NCBI RefSeq assembly: GCF_900107745.1
Contig: NZ_FNRO01000015.1
Span: 1 to 64,000 of the forward strand
Source: Variovorax sp. YR216
Lineage (GTDB): Bacteria > Pseudomonadota > Gammaproteobacteria > Burkholderiales > Burkholderiaceae_C
DNA: 64,000 nt
Direction of reading: 5' to 3'
The notes under the pieces are model-generated. The model was not told the origin of the DNA and did not search any database. It saw nothing but the letters and a program-made list of their open reading frames with translations. Position 1 is the first letter of the stretch, and every line of letters starts with the position of its first letter. A program made the translations under genes and the position numbers. Shown here piece after piece: positions 17,101 through 23,961 of the stretch.

Positions 17101-17777
17101 ATCAGGTCGAGGTCCACGGTGCCCGCGCTCTCGACCACTTCGGACAGCGCGGCCATGCCCACCCATGCGCCGGAATAGCGCGAGAGCTCGTAGCCGTACA
17201 GGCCGAACTCCAGGTACTCGGCGACGTTGGCCGGCTGCATGACCGGCATGCTCCATGCGGCCAAGGCATGGTCGCTCTGGTGCGGCATCGACGACGACAC
17301 GCAGCCGTGATCGTCGCCCGCCACCACCAGCACACCGCCGTGGGGCGACGAGCCATAGGCGTTGCCGTGCTTGAGCGCATCGCCCGCGCGGTCCACGCCG
17401 GGGCCCTTGCCGTACCACATCGCGAACACGCCGTCGACGGTGCGCTCGGGGTCGGATTCGACGCGCTGGGTGCCGAGCACCTGGGTGGCGCCTAGCTCTT
17501 CGTTGATCGCGGGCACGAAGCGGATGCCGGCTTCCTTGAAGGCCGGGCCGGCCTTCCAGATCGCCTGGTCGACCATGCCGAGCGGCGATCCGCGGTAGCC
17601 GCTGACGAAACCTTGCGTGTTGAGGCCCCGCGCCGCATCGCGCTGGCGCTGCATCAAAAGGATGCGCACAAGCGCCTGCGTGCCGGTCAGGAAGATCGCG
17701 CCCGAACGTGCCCAGAGGCTGTCGGAAAGCTGGTAGTCGGGGCGCCGGATCGTGGGGGGATTGGGGGTCGAGCTCAT
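14184..17777 (-). CDS. Indolepyruvate ferredoxin oxidoreductase, fused subunits
   Basis: A 1197-residue enzyme that oxidatively decarboxylates aryl-pyruvates (indolepyruvate, phenylpyruvate) or branched 2-oxoacids to acyl-CoA with thiamine diphosphate and ferredoxin-type electron transfer. Order of parts: pyruvate-oxidoreductase N-terminal domain (SGAIFLTGTQALVRILLMQ near residue 25), TPP-binding domain (about 440-600, with GIGCHFMANWM and QNLGDGTYYHSG), a 4Fe-4S segment CEGCGDCSVQSNC near 655, a gamma-type domain from about 725 (LLVTGVGGTGVVTVGAV), and a long C-terminal region typical of the fused proteobacterial form. The length fits that form. An Lrp/AsnC regulator is divergent from it, 91 bases away. 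Aromatic or branched amino acid breakdown is the likely role. Confidence 0.95.
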   Translation of the reverse strand: MSSTPNPPTIRRPDYQLSDSLWARSGAIFLTGTQALVRILLMQRQRDAARGLNTQGFVSGYRGSPLGMVDQAIWKAGPAFKEAGIRFVPAINEELGATQVLGTQRVESDPERTVDGVFAMWYGKGPGVDRAGDALKHGNAYGSSPHGGVLVVAGDDHGCVSSSMPHQSDHALAAWSMPVMQPANVAEYLEFGLYGYELSRYSGAWVGMAALSEVVESAGTVDLDLIDSRIATWADADTVRAATGHRAPADGLHYRWPDLPSLRIESRLADKLEAVAAFSRVNSIDRHVIESPQAKVGIVTCGKAHYDLMEVLRRLEVTPESLARVGVRLYKVGLSFPVEQTRMKAFAEGLDEILIVEEKGAIVETQLRDMFYNAPPNARPALVGKHGRDGKPLVSALGELRPSRLIELVAHWLSEHFPGNAELGDHFRHVRDFTVPELLSNDGDSVKRLPYFCAGCPHNTSTKVPEGSTARAGIGCHFMANWMDRSTAGLIQMGGEGVDWVSHSMFTRTPHVFQNLGDGTYYHSGYLAIRQAVAAKATITYKILFNDAVAMTGGQPVDGVISVDAIARQVESEGVKQVVVVSDEIGKYDAIKSRFPAGTEFHDRAELDAVQRRLREIPGVTVLIYEQTCAAEKRRRRKKGEMVDPAKRLFINEAVCEGCGDCSVQSNCVAVLPHETDLGRKRKIDQTSCNKDYSCAKGFCPSFVGVTGGALRKKSGALAAGRDAFLAHVAALPRPASHTWDAPYDLLVTGVGGTGVVTVGAVIAMAAHLEGKSASVLDFMGFAQKGGAVLSFVRLADTPARLNQVRIDTQQADAILACDFVVGASADALQTVRHGRTRILANTHEIPVAESLRNPDADLKVELLLEKMRFVAGRDQVETFDAQTMAEEFLGDTLASNILATGYAWQRGLIPLSLEALTRAIELNGVAVKANLMAFSLGRLAAGAPQAVEGLRGSGANDTVDESLDALIARARAHLTGYQNASWAQRFESRIRSIQQREAAIAGGDRTLPVTRNAARSLLKLMSYKDEYEVARLYSDGSFREKLAEQFEGDVKLEFYMAPPLLSRPKNGQAPAKIRLGAWMLPAMKWLAHGKRLRGTTFDVFGHTGERRLERTLIGQFEARLDELMAELSAGNQKLAAQIAAVPMTIRGYGHVKLANLALARGREAELMHRFLPERYPRPATDAKAGQIRGIAVVAAS

Positions 17778-17842
17778 CCGGGGATTGTTCTTCTCGACGC
17801 CGAGTAATATTCTCTCAATTGCGCCCGAATAGACCCTCGATA

Positions 17843-17859
17843 CGAGAATTTCATTCTCG
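17843..17859. promoter_or_regulatory. Palindromic operator between the oxidoreductase and the Lrp/AsnC gene
   Basis: CGAGAAT-TTC-ATTCTCG is a perfect 7-3-7 inverted repeat ending ten bases before the regulator ATG. A related half-site (ATATTCTCTC) lies at about 17808-17817 in the same short divergent region. Lrp/AsnC proteins typically bind such sites and control both themselves and a divergent target. Binding is inferred. Confidence 0.6.
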
Positions 17860-17868
17860 AATTACGCC

Positions 17869-18372
17869 ATGAATGACGATTCCATTCCTCTCGATCACTA
17901 TTCGATGCAGATCCTGCTCGAGCTGCAGCGCGACGCGCGGCAGACGGTGCAACAGATCGCGGACAAGATCGGCCTGTCGTCCACCCCCTGCTGGCGCCGC
18001 ATCAAGGAGATGGAAGCCGCGGGCGTGATCCGCGGCTACACCGTGGTCATCGACCGCGAGAAGGTCGGCCTCAACCTCGCGGCGGTGACCGAAGTGAATC
18101 TGGACCGGCACAACGAATCGAAGGTGCGCGACTTCGAGAGGGCCGTCGAGGCCAGCCCGGCGATCGTGCGCTGCGTGTCGGCCACGGGCCCGGCCGACTA
18201 CATCCTCACGGTGCATGTGCCGGACATCAAGCACTACGAGAAATTCCTGCACACCACGCTGTTCGAGCAGGCCGGCGTCACGCATGTGCGCTCGGCGATC
18301 GTGCTCAGGGAAGTGAAGTCCGAGGGCAACCTGCCGGTCGACTTCGGGCCGAGAAGCGCGCGCCTCAAGTGA
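17869..18372 (+). CDS. Lrp/AsnC-family transcriptional regulator
   Basis: A 167-residue Lrp/AsnC regulator. The helix-turn-helix is at residues about 10-55 (LELQRDARQTVQQIADKIGL and STPCWRRIKEMEAAGVIRGY, with the WRRI recognition helix typical of the family). The C-terminal RAM ligand-binding and oligomerisation domain covers about 70-150 (VTEVNLDRHN, CVSATGPADYILTVHVPD). It is divergent from the indolepyruvate oxidoreductase with a palindrome between, so it probably controls that gene in response to an amino acid, as known for other pairs of this type. Its stop overlaps the convergent SLAC1 gene by eight bases. Confidence 0.93.
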   Translation: MNDDSIPLDHYSMQILLELQRDARQTVQQIADKIGLSSTPCWRRIKEMEAAGVIRGYTVVIDREKVGLNLAAVTEVNLDRHNESKVRDFERAVEASPAIVRCVSATGPADYILTVHVPDIKHYEKFLHTTLFEQAGVTHVRSAIVLREVKSEGNLPVDFGPRSARLK

Positions 18373-19360
18373 ACAGCCTGCCGTTGAACACGATCCGCAC
18401 GGTGCGCGCGGTCAGTACCACCAGGACCAGGCTCAACACGCCGAGCAGCACCATGGCGAGGATGTTGAGCGGCACGGCGTCGCGGAACTCCGCGTACTTC
18501 AGCGCCGCGTTGACCAGCGCCGCCATCGGGAAACTGATCGCCCACCAGGCCGAGGAAAAGGTGACGCTGGGCCGGAACACCTTGGGCGCGATCACCGTGA
18601 ACATGAACAGCGCGAAGTAGAAGAGCAGCCCGGCGAAGCGGTCGACACCGCCAGCGATGTTGGCGTACGCGAGGAAGCCGACCGCAAACGGCGCGACGAG
18701 GATCATCAGCGACGGCGTCATGAGCGGCGCGAGCGGCGACTGGTGCACCAGCCGGTTGACGATCAGCGCGAAGAGCACCAGCGCCAGCACCCCGCCGACG
18801 GCCACGGCCAGCAGGTTGAGTTCCGGCGCCCAGGCCATCGGCATGTGTCCACCGGTCACCGCGATGTCGAGCGTGGCCACGCCCGGAATCAGCCACGCGG
18901 GCACCGCATGCGACGCGTCGACCTGCCCCTTGAGCAGCCTGGAAACGACCACATAGCTGAGCGCGAAGGTCGCCAGCACACCCGTCGTCCAGATCACGCG
19001 CCCGATGGCTTCGCTGTACGGCGCGGCCACCGCCGAGAGCAGCAGCAGCGAGATCACGATGGTGCCAAAGAAGTTGCCGGCCACCGGGTGATGGAACTCC
19101 GCATGCACCGCTCCCGGATGCTTCGCGAGCTTTGCAACGTAGCCGAGCGAGATCAGCACGAAGACGCCGAACGCAAAGGCGCCGATCGCCTCGCCCACCA
19201 GCGCAGGCGCACCGAGGCTGTGATGCGCGAGCCGCCAGGCGAGCGCGAGCCCCGACAGGCCCATCACCGAGCCGAACAGGTTCACGGGCAAATTGCGGAT
19301 CGAGGCCCCGCCGGTGGCGGAAGTCGCCGGGAAGGCCGGGTTCATCGATGGGGCTTGCAT
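18365..19360 (-). CDS. SLAC1/TehA-family anion channel or transporter
   Basis: A 331-residue inner-membrane protein of the TDT/SLAC1 family with ten predicted helices. The first helices read LFGSVMGLSGLALAWRLA, and later FHHPVAGNFFGTIVISLLL shows the conserved HP-x-x-G-x-F region that lines the pore in bacterial TehA. Family members move anions, tellurite or C4-dicarboxylates; which applies here is unknown. ATG 19358-19360 is preferred over the GTG nine bases upstream because AAAGGAG is eight bases from the ATG and only one base from the GTG. It is divergent from a GlxA-type regulator with paired binding sites between, so that protein probably controls it. Confidence 0.88.
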   Translation of the reverse strand: MQAPSMNPAFPATSATGGASIRNLPVNLFGSVMGLSGLALAWRLAHHSLGAPALVGEAIGAFAFGVFVLISLGYVAKLAKHPGAVHAEFHHPVAGNFFGTIVISLLLLSAVAAPYSEAIGRVIWTTGVLATFALSYVVVSRLLKGQVDASHAVPAWLIPGVATLDIAVTGGHMPMAWAPELNLLAVAVGGVLALVLFALIVNRLVHQSPLAPLMTPSLMILVAPFAVGFLAYANIAGGVDRFAGLLFYFALFMFTVIAPKVFRPSVTFSSAWWAISFPMAALVNAALKYAEFRDAVPLNILAMVLLGVLSLVLVVLTARTVRIVFNGRLFT

Positions 19361-19399
19361 GGTCTTCACTCCTTTGGCTGAATTTGCAGGTGCAGTTAG

Positions 19400-19459
19400 T
19401 TTCTGCCAAACTGTGATCGCCGTCCGCGTCGCCTGACGGCGTTTTCTGCCAATCAGTGA
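19400..19459. promoter_or_regulatory. Direct-repeat operators between the SLAC1 and GlxA-type genes
   Basis: TTTCTGCCAAACTGTGA (19400-19416) is repeated as TTTCTGCCAATCAGTGA (19443-19459), 43 bases apart, which is close to four helical turns. Between them CGCCGTC (19418-19424) and GACGGCG (19435-19441) form a perfect inverted repeat around ten bases. Paired direct repeats are typical AraC-family sites, so the adjacent GlxA-type regulator is the likely ligand. Binding is inferred. Confidence 0.65.
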
Positions 19460-19471
19460 GCCTTGTCAGCC

Positions 19472-20425
19472 ATGCGCGTCGCCATCCTTGCCTTTCCGCG
19501 CGTTCAGTTGCTCGATGTCGCCGGGCCCGCGGACGTCTTTGCGGAAGCCGCGCGTCAACTTGGCAAGCCGCGGGCCTATCAGGTGCAGGTGATCGGCAGC
19601 CAGGCGGGCACGCTCAAGAGCAGCAGCGGTCTGCGCATCGCGGTCGACTCGACCGTCGCGACGCATCGCGGCCCCATCGACACCCTGCTGGTCGCTGGCA
19701 GTCCCGACATCGACGACATGGCGGCGGACGAGCGGCTGCATGGCTGGTTGCGTCGGCAGTCCCGCTCGGTGAGGCGCTACGGCTCTGTCTGCAGCGGCGC
19801 GTTCGTGCTGGCAGCCGCCGGCTTGCTCGACGGCAAGCGGGTCGCGACGCACTGGAACTCCACCGCTCGCCTCGCGGCGGCGTACCCCCGGGCCTGCGTC
19901 GAAGCGGACGCAATCTACGTGAAGGACGGCAAGCTCTTCACCTCTGCCGGCGTGACCGCCGGCATGGACCTCGCGCTGGCGATGGTGGAGGAAGACCACG
20001 GTCGTGAACTCGCGCTTCGCGTGGCCCGCGAACTGGTGATGTTCCTCAAGCGCCCCGGCGGGCAGAGCCAGTTCAGCGCGCATCTGGCAGCGCAGACGTC
20101 CGAGCGCTCCAGCGTGCGCGAGATCCAGGACCATGTGCTGGCCCACCTGAAGGACGACCTCTCCGTACCCGCCCTCGCCTCGCGCGCCCGCATGAGCGAG
20201 AGGACCTTTGCGCGCATCTTCCGCAGCGAAACCGGCACGACGCCCGCGGAGTTCGTCGAGAACGCAAGGATCGATGCCGCCCGCCGCCTGGCCGAGGAGT
20301 CCGACCTTCCGGCGAAGCGGCTGGCCGACGCGGTCGGTTATGCGAACGTGGATGGCTTCCGGCGCGCGTTCGGCCGGCGACTCGGCGTCAGTCTCGCGGA
20401 ATACCGGCGCCGCTTCGCGACATGA
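19472..20425 (+). CDS. GlxA-family transcriptional regulator (DJ-1/PfpI plus AraC domains)
   Basis: A 317-residue regulator. Residues about 1-180 are a DJ-1/PfpI-like glutamine-amidotransferase-type domain (VAILAFPRVQLLDVAGPADV, then VCSGAFVLAAAGLLDGKRVATHW with the Cys at the nucleophile-elbow position). Residues about 215-315 are an AraC-type DNA-binding domain with two helix-turn-helix motifs (LSVPALASRARMSERTFARI and LADAVGYANVDGFRRAFGRR). Such proteins usually activate a nearby transport or catabolic gene. Here the divergent SLAC1-type transporter is the obvious target, and two 17-bp direct repeats lie between the genes. ATG 19472 is used; a TTG nine bases earlier is also in frame. Confidence 0.93.
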   Translation: MRVAILAFPRVQLLDVAGPADVFAEAARQLGKPRAYQVQVIGSQAGTLKSSSGLRIAVDSTVATHRGPIDTLLVAGSPDIDDMAADERLHGWLRRQSRSVRRYGSVCSGAFVLAAAGLLDGKRVATHWNSTARLAAAYPRACVEADAIYVKDGKLFTSAGVTAGMDLALAMVEEDHGRELALRVARELVMFLKRPGGQSQFSAHLAAQTSERSSVREIQDHVLAHLKDDLSVPALASRARMSERTFARIFRSETGTTPAEFVENARIDAARRLAEESDLPAKRLADAVGYANVDGFRRAFGRRLGVSLAEYRRRFAT

Positions 20426-20566
20426 GCCACGGCCGGAGATGCCACACTCGCGCCTCATGCAACGCCGCCGATTTGCCCTCCTGGCCGATCCGGGCTTCTG
20501 GGCCTTCAGCGACGCGCTGCACGCGGCCTACGCGAGCGCTAACCGCCATGCCGCCGCTTCTGGCGA

Positions 20567-21997
20567 CTACCTCGCCTTTGCCGGGTTCACGTCCAGCGCC
20601 CAGGCTATCGCGGACAGGTGTGAAGCATTGACCTTCTCCGCGCTGAGACCAATCGATGCCGCCAGTGCTGGCGCTTCGCTGGCGTCGGTTTCACAGGATT
20701 CGGCAAGGGCAACGAGCGGGCCGTACACGCCGCCTCGAGTCCTGATCGCTTCCTGCACCGGCTCGGGCAGATGCACCTTCGCGAGCACCTCTTGCATCGG
20801 CACACCCAGCACACGGTCAATCAGCGAGAACATGCCTGCGAGGAACAGCTCGTCGGACGCCTCCGCCGCCAGCATGCCCTGGCCCATCAGCTCAACAAAG
20901 CGCCCGCGCATGATGGCCTTCTTGGTCATGTAGGCGAGGCCGCTCGCCTTCGTGCTGGTCGCCAGCAGCAGGGACAACCACCGGAACAGTGCCGCATAGC
21001 CGAGCAGTCCGACCGCGTGGTGCAGCGAATGCACCTCCACGTTGTGGCCGACAGCGAGTATGTTGATGTGTTGCAGCAAGCGGGCCGTGAGCGCTTCGTC
21101 ATGCGCAAGCGCGGCCTCGATGGCCCGCACGCCCTCGTTCCGCTGGATCATCTGCATGACGCGAATGATCAGCACGGACTCCGGATGCATGGCGCCCCCC
21201 GCCCCCGTCTCCGCGGCGATGGCTTCCCTGCCGCGCACAAAGGCATCGAGACGGCGTCCGGCGTATGCGTCGAACTCTGTCCAGCCGGCGACGCGGGTCG
21301 CAATCGGATGAATGGCCGGCGTTCCCGGAGGCCGAAGGTGCCGTGCAATGTCGACCAGTTCCTTGCGTCCGTCGAGCACGTCGAGGTGCGTGACAAGCGA
21401 CAGGCCTCCAAACGGATCCGTCGCCCCGGCTTCCTCGGATGCGTCAGCCCCTTCGGCAACCTCGGGTGACCGGGGCTCGGGCGCTGCCGGCAAGGCTTCC
21501 ACGTTGCACAACATGATGCCGAAGCCTTGCGCCCGCAGGGCTTCGAGCCTGGGACGCAGTTTCTTGTCCGCCAGCTCGGCGAGGCGCAGACAAAGGACCA
21601 CGCTTTCCGGCGGGAGCGCCTGGAGCTCCTTGAAGGCCAAGCCCTCGGCGGTTGCGTCAAGGTAGACCACCAGCTTGCCCAGCCGCCAGCCCCCCTTGGC
21701 GCTCTTGAGGTTCGACACCACCGTGGAGAGAACCGCCCTGAAGCGGTAGCAATCGCTGGCGGTATCCGACACTGCGCGCCAATCGAACTTGTAGCCCTTG
21801 ATTTGTCGCTGTGCATCCAGTTGAAGCGCGTAGGTCAGAAACCCGTCCGCGGGCGCCGAAGCGTTCGGTTCGGCCGCGTCCGCCTTGGCCTGGTCCTCGG
21901 CGAGCGGCTGAGTGATGGCGGTCTCGAGCGCGTGCCCGCGACGCCGGAAGATGTTGAATTGCAACGCGATGGTCTCCTGGCGGCGCCTCGGCGCCAT
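20567..21997 (-). CDS. HDOD-domain signalling protein with degenerate EAL-like N-terminus
   Basis: A 476-residue cytoplasmic protein of the YuxH-like type. The C-terminal half (about residues 265-460) is an HDOD domain: SVLIIRVMQMIQRN, AHDEALTARLLQHINI, HHAVGLLGYAALFRWLSLLL and FLAGMFSLIDRVLGVPM are its characteristic helices. The N-terminal half (about 50-215) has the length and helix pattern of an EAL domain, but the EAL signature and its metal ligands are missing, so it should not cleave cyclic-di-GMP. Such proteins are thought to act in signal transduction, with the partner unknown. ATG 21995-21997 follows GAGG at suitable distance. No operon partner is apparent. Confidence 0.82.
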   Translation of the reverse strand: MAPRRRQETIALQFNIFRRRGHALETAITQPLAEDQAKADAAEPNASAPADGFLTYALQLDAQRQIKGYKFDWRAVSDTASDCYRFRAVLSTVVSNLKSAKGGWRLGKLVVYLDATAEGLAFKELQALPPESVVLCLRLAELADKKLRPRLEALRAQGFGIMLCNVEALPAAPEPRSPEVAEGADASEEAGATDPFGGLSLVTHLDVLDGRKELVDIARHLRPPGTPAIHPIATRVAGWTEFDAYAGRRLDAFVRGREAIAAETGAGGAMHPESVLIIRVMQMIQRNEGVRAIEAALAHDEALTARLLQHINILAVGHNVEVHSLHHAVGLLGYAALFRWLSLLLATSTKASGLAYMTKKAIMRGRFVELMGQGMLAAEASDELFLAGMFSLIDRVLGVPMQEVLAKVHLPEPVQEAIRTRGGVYGPLVALAESCETDASEAPALAASIGLSAEKVNASHLSAIAWALDVNPAKAR

Positions 21998-22061
21998 TTT
22001 TTCTACCTCGTCTCTCTATCGGCCAACTTCGTCGTTCCTTTAGGAGGCGAGGCGGAAACCG

Positions 22062-22925
22062 CTACCCGTTCAGCGGCGAGCGCAGCGTCTGCAGCAGCAT
22101 GCGATGAAGGCTGTCCACGGCCTTCGAGCCGCGCGAGGCCTGGCTGCGATAGAGGGCCACTTCCATCGGCTCCAGCGGACCGAGACCTTCATCAGGCCCG
22201 AGCACCCGCAGATGCGGCGGCGCGCTGCATTGCGTGAGCGCCGCGACGGCCAGGCCGCTTTCGACGGCCGCGATCTGGCCCGCGAGGTTGGAGCTGTTGT
22301 AGACCACTTTGTAAGGACGCCCCTGCAGCGCGAGTGAATTGATCGCGCTGCGCCGCCCGAGACTCGCCGCTTCATAGACCGCGATGGGCAGCGGGTCGCG
22401 GCGCCAGATGTCGAACTGCGCGGAGCCCACCCACACCATGGGCTCGTGGAACAGCAGCGTGCCGCGCCGCGGATGGTCGCGCGACACCAGTGCGAGGTCG
22501 AGCTCGCCACGGGCCACGCGCGGAATCAGCGCGGTCGACTGCTCGCAATCGAGCTGGATCTCGACGCCGCCGTGGCGCGGCGCGAAGCGCTTGAGCACGG
22601 GCGTGAGATAGCGGCTCGCATAGTCGTCCGGCACACCGAGCTTCACGACGCCGGAGAGGGAGTCGCCCTGCAGCGCCGCCTGTGCCTCCGCGTGCAGATC
22701 GAGCATGCGACGGGCATAGCCGAGCAGCGTCTGCCCTTCATGCGTGAGCTGGAGCTGCCGCGCGCCACGCACCAGCAGCCGGTATCCGGTGGCCGATTCG
22801 AGTTTCTTGATCTGCATGCTCACCGCCGACTGCGAACGGTGGACCTCGGGCGCAGCACTCGACAGCGAGCCCGCGTCGACGGCCGCGACGAAGCTTTTCA
22901 ACCAGTCGATCTGCAAGTCCTGCAT
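22062..22925 (-). CDS. LysR-family transcriptional regulator
   Basis: A 287-residue LysR regulator. The winged helix-turn-helix covers residues about 7-65 (FVAAVDAGSLSSAAPEVHRS and VSMQIKKLESATGYRLLVRG). The periplasmic-binding-protein-like effector domain covers about 93-285 (GVVKLGVPDDYASRYLTPVL). It is divergent from an EamA exporter 85 bases away, and a T-N11-A palindrome typical of LysR sites lies just upstream of its start. The likely role is control of that exporter and of itself. The effector is unknown. Confidence 0.94.
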   Translation of the reverse strand: MQDLQIDWLKSFVAAVDAGSLSSAAPEVHRSQSAVSMQIKKLESATGYRLLVRGARQLQLTHEGQTLLGYARRMLDLHAEAQAALQGDSLSGVVKLGVPDDYASRYLTPVLKRFAPRHGGVEIQLDCEQSTALIPRVARGELDLALVSRDHPRRGTLLFHEPMVWVGSAQFDIWRRDPLPIAVYEAASLGRRSAINSLALQGRPYKVVYNSSNLAGQIAAVESGLAVAALTQCSAPPHLRVLGPDEGLGPLEPMEVALYRSQASRGSKAVDSLHRMLLQTLRSPLNG

Positions 22926-22935
22926 GGGTACATGT

Positions 22936-22950
22936 ATTCGATAAGCGAAT
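22936..22950. promoter_or_regulatory. LysR-type box between the LysR gene and the EamA gene
   Basis: ATTCG-ATAAG-CGAAT is a perfect 5-5-5 inverted repeat that contains the T-N11-A pattern of LysR recognition sites. It lies eleven bases upstream of the LysR start codon and 60 bases before the EamA start, where such a regulator usually binds. Binding is inferred. Confidence 0.6.
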
Positions 22951-23010
22951 GGGTCACAGAAAAATTATGCGCTTTTCGCTTCAAGCTGTGCACGGCACAG
23001 TGCAGTCATC

Positions 23011-23961
23011 ATGAGTTCCGCTTCTTCCCCTTTCGCCACATCCGCAGCCGTCCAGCGGCCCGTCGCGCCCGGCCAGCTCGATGCGCGCGCGACCGGCGTG
23101 ATGACGCTGCTGTGCCTGACCTGGAGCCTGCAGCAGATTTCGCTGAAGGCCATCGCCGACCAGGCCAGCCCCATGCTGATGGTGGCGATCCGCTCCGCCA
23201 TCGCGCTGGTGCTGCTCGCGCTGCTCATGCACCGGCGCGGCGAAATACCGGGCGCCGGTCGATGGAAGCCGGGGCTGGCGGTCGGCGCGCTCTTCGGCAT
23301 CGAGTACCTGCTGGTGGCCGAGGCGCTGCGCCTGACCGCGGCCTCGCATGTGGTCGTCTTCCTCTACACCGCACCGATCTTCGCCGCCATCGGCCTGCAC
23401 CTGCGCCTGCCGGCCGAGCGGCTCAGGGCACGGCAGATGACCGGCATCGCGGTCGCGTTCGCGGGCATCACGCTGGCGTTTCTGGGCGTCGACGCCGCTT
23501 CATGGGGACATGTGGACCATCGTGCGCTGCTCGGCGATGGTCTCGCGCTGCTGGCTGGCCTGGCCTGGGGTGCGACAACGGTCACGATCCGGTGCTCGAC
23601 ATTGGCGTCGGCCCCGGCGACCGAGACGCTGCTCTACCAGTTGCTCGGCGCCTTCGTCCTGCTGCTGCCGCTCGCGTGGCTGACCGGACAGTGGCATTTC
23701 GAGCGGTCCGCGATCGTCTGGGCACACCTGGGCTTCCAGAGCCTCGTCGTGTCCTTCGCGAGCTTCCTGACCTGGTTCTGGCTGCTGCGCCGCTATCTCG
23801 CTTCGCGGCTCGGCGTGTTTTCGTTCCTCACGCCACTGTTCGGCGTCCTGCTCGGCGTCGGACTGCTCGGCGAAGCGATCGAAGTGCCGTTCGTCGCCGG
23901 CAGCGTGCTGGTGCTCGCCGGGATCGCGCTCGTGAGCGCCCGCGAAGCGGCTCGTCCTTAG
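23011..23961 (+). CDS. EamA-family transporter controlled by a divergent LysR gene
   Basis: A 316-residue inner-membrane exporter of the DMT superfamily with two EamA repeats. The first begins at about residue 32 (VMTLLCLTWSLQQISLKAIA, then HVVVFLYTAPIFAAIGLHL), the second near 170 (DGLALLAGLAWGATTVTIR and LGVFSFLTPLFGVLLGVGLL). Ten helices are expected. ATG 23011 precedes a polar, Ala/Ser-rich 25-residue N-terminus. Related LysR/EamA pairs often export amino acids or toxic analogues; the substrate here is unknown. The TAG overlaps the convergent selD gene by four bases. Confidence 0.92.
   Translation: MSSASSPFATSAAVQRPVAPGQLDARATGVMTLLCLTWSLQQISLKAIADQASPMLMVAIRSAIALVLLALLMHRRGEIPGAGRWKPGLAVGALFGIEYLLVAEALRLTAASHVVVFLYTAPIFAAIGLHLRLPAERLRARQMTGIAVAFAGITLAFLGVDAASWGHVDHRALLGDGLALLAGLAWGATTVTIRCSTLASAPATETLLYQLLGAFVLLLPLAWLTGQWHFERSAIVWAHLGFQSLVVSFASFLTWFWLLRRYLASRLGVFSFLTPLFGVLLGVGLLGEAIEVPFVAGSVLVLAGIALVSAREAARP

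Noticed and set aside
14271..17495. Long open frame of more than 1000 codons on the plus strand opposite the indolepyruvate oxidoreductase gene
   Set aside because: It is an antisense shadow: the minus strand has clear domains and iron-sulfur motifs, and the plus translation is rich in Arg, His and Ala without any recognisable fold.
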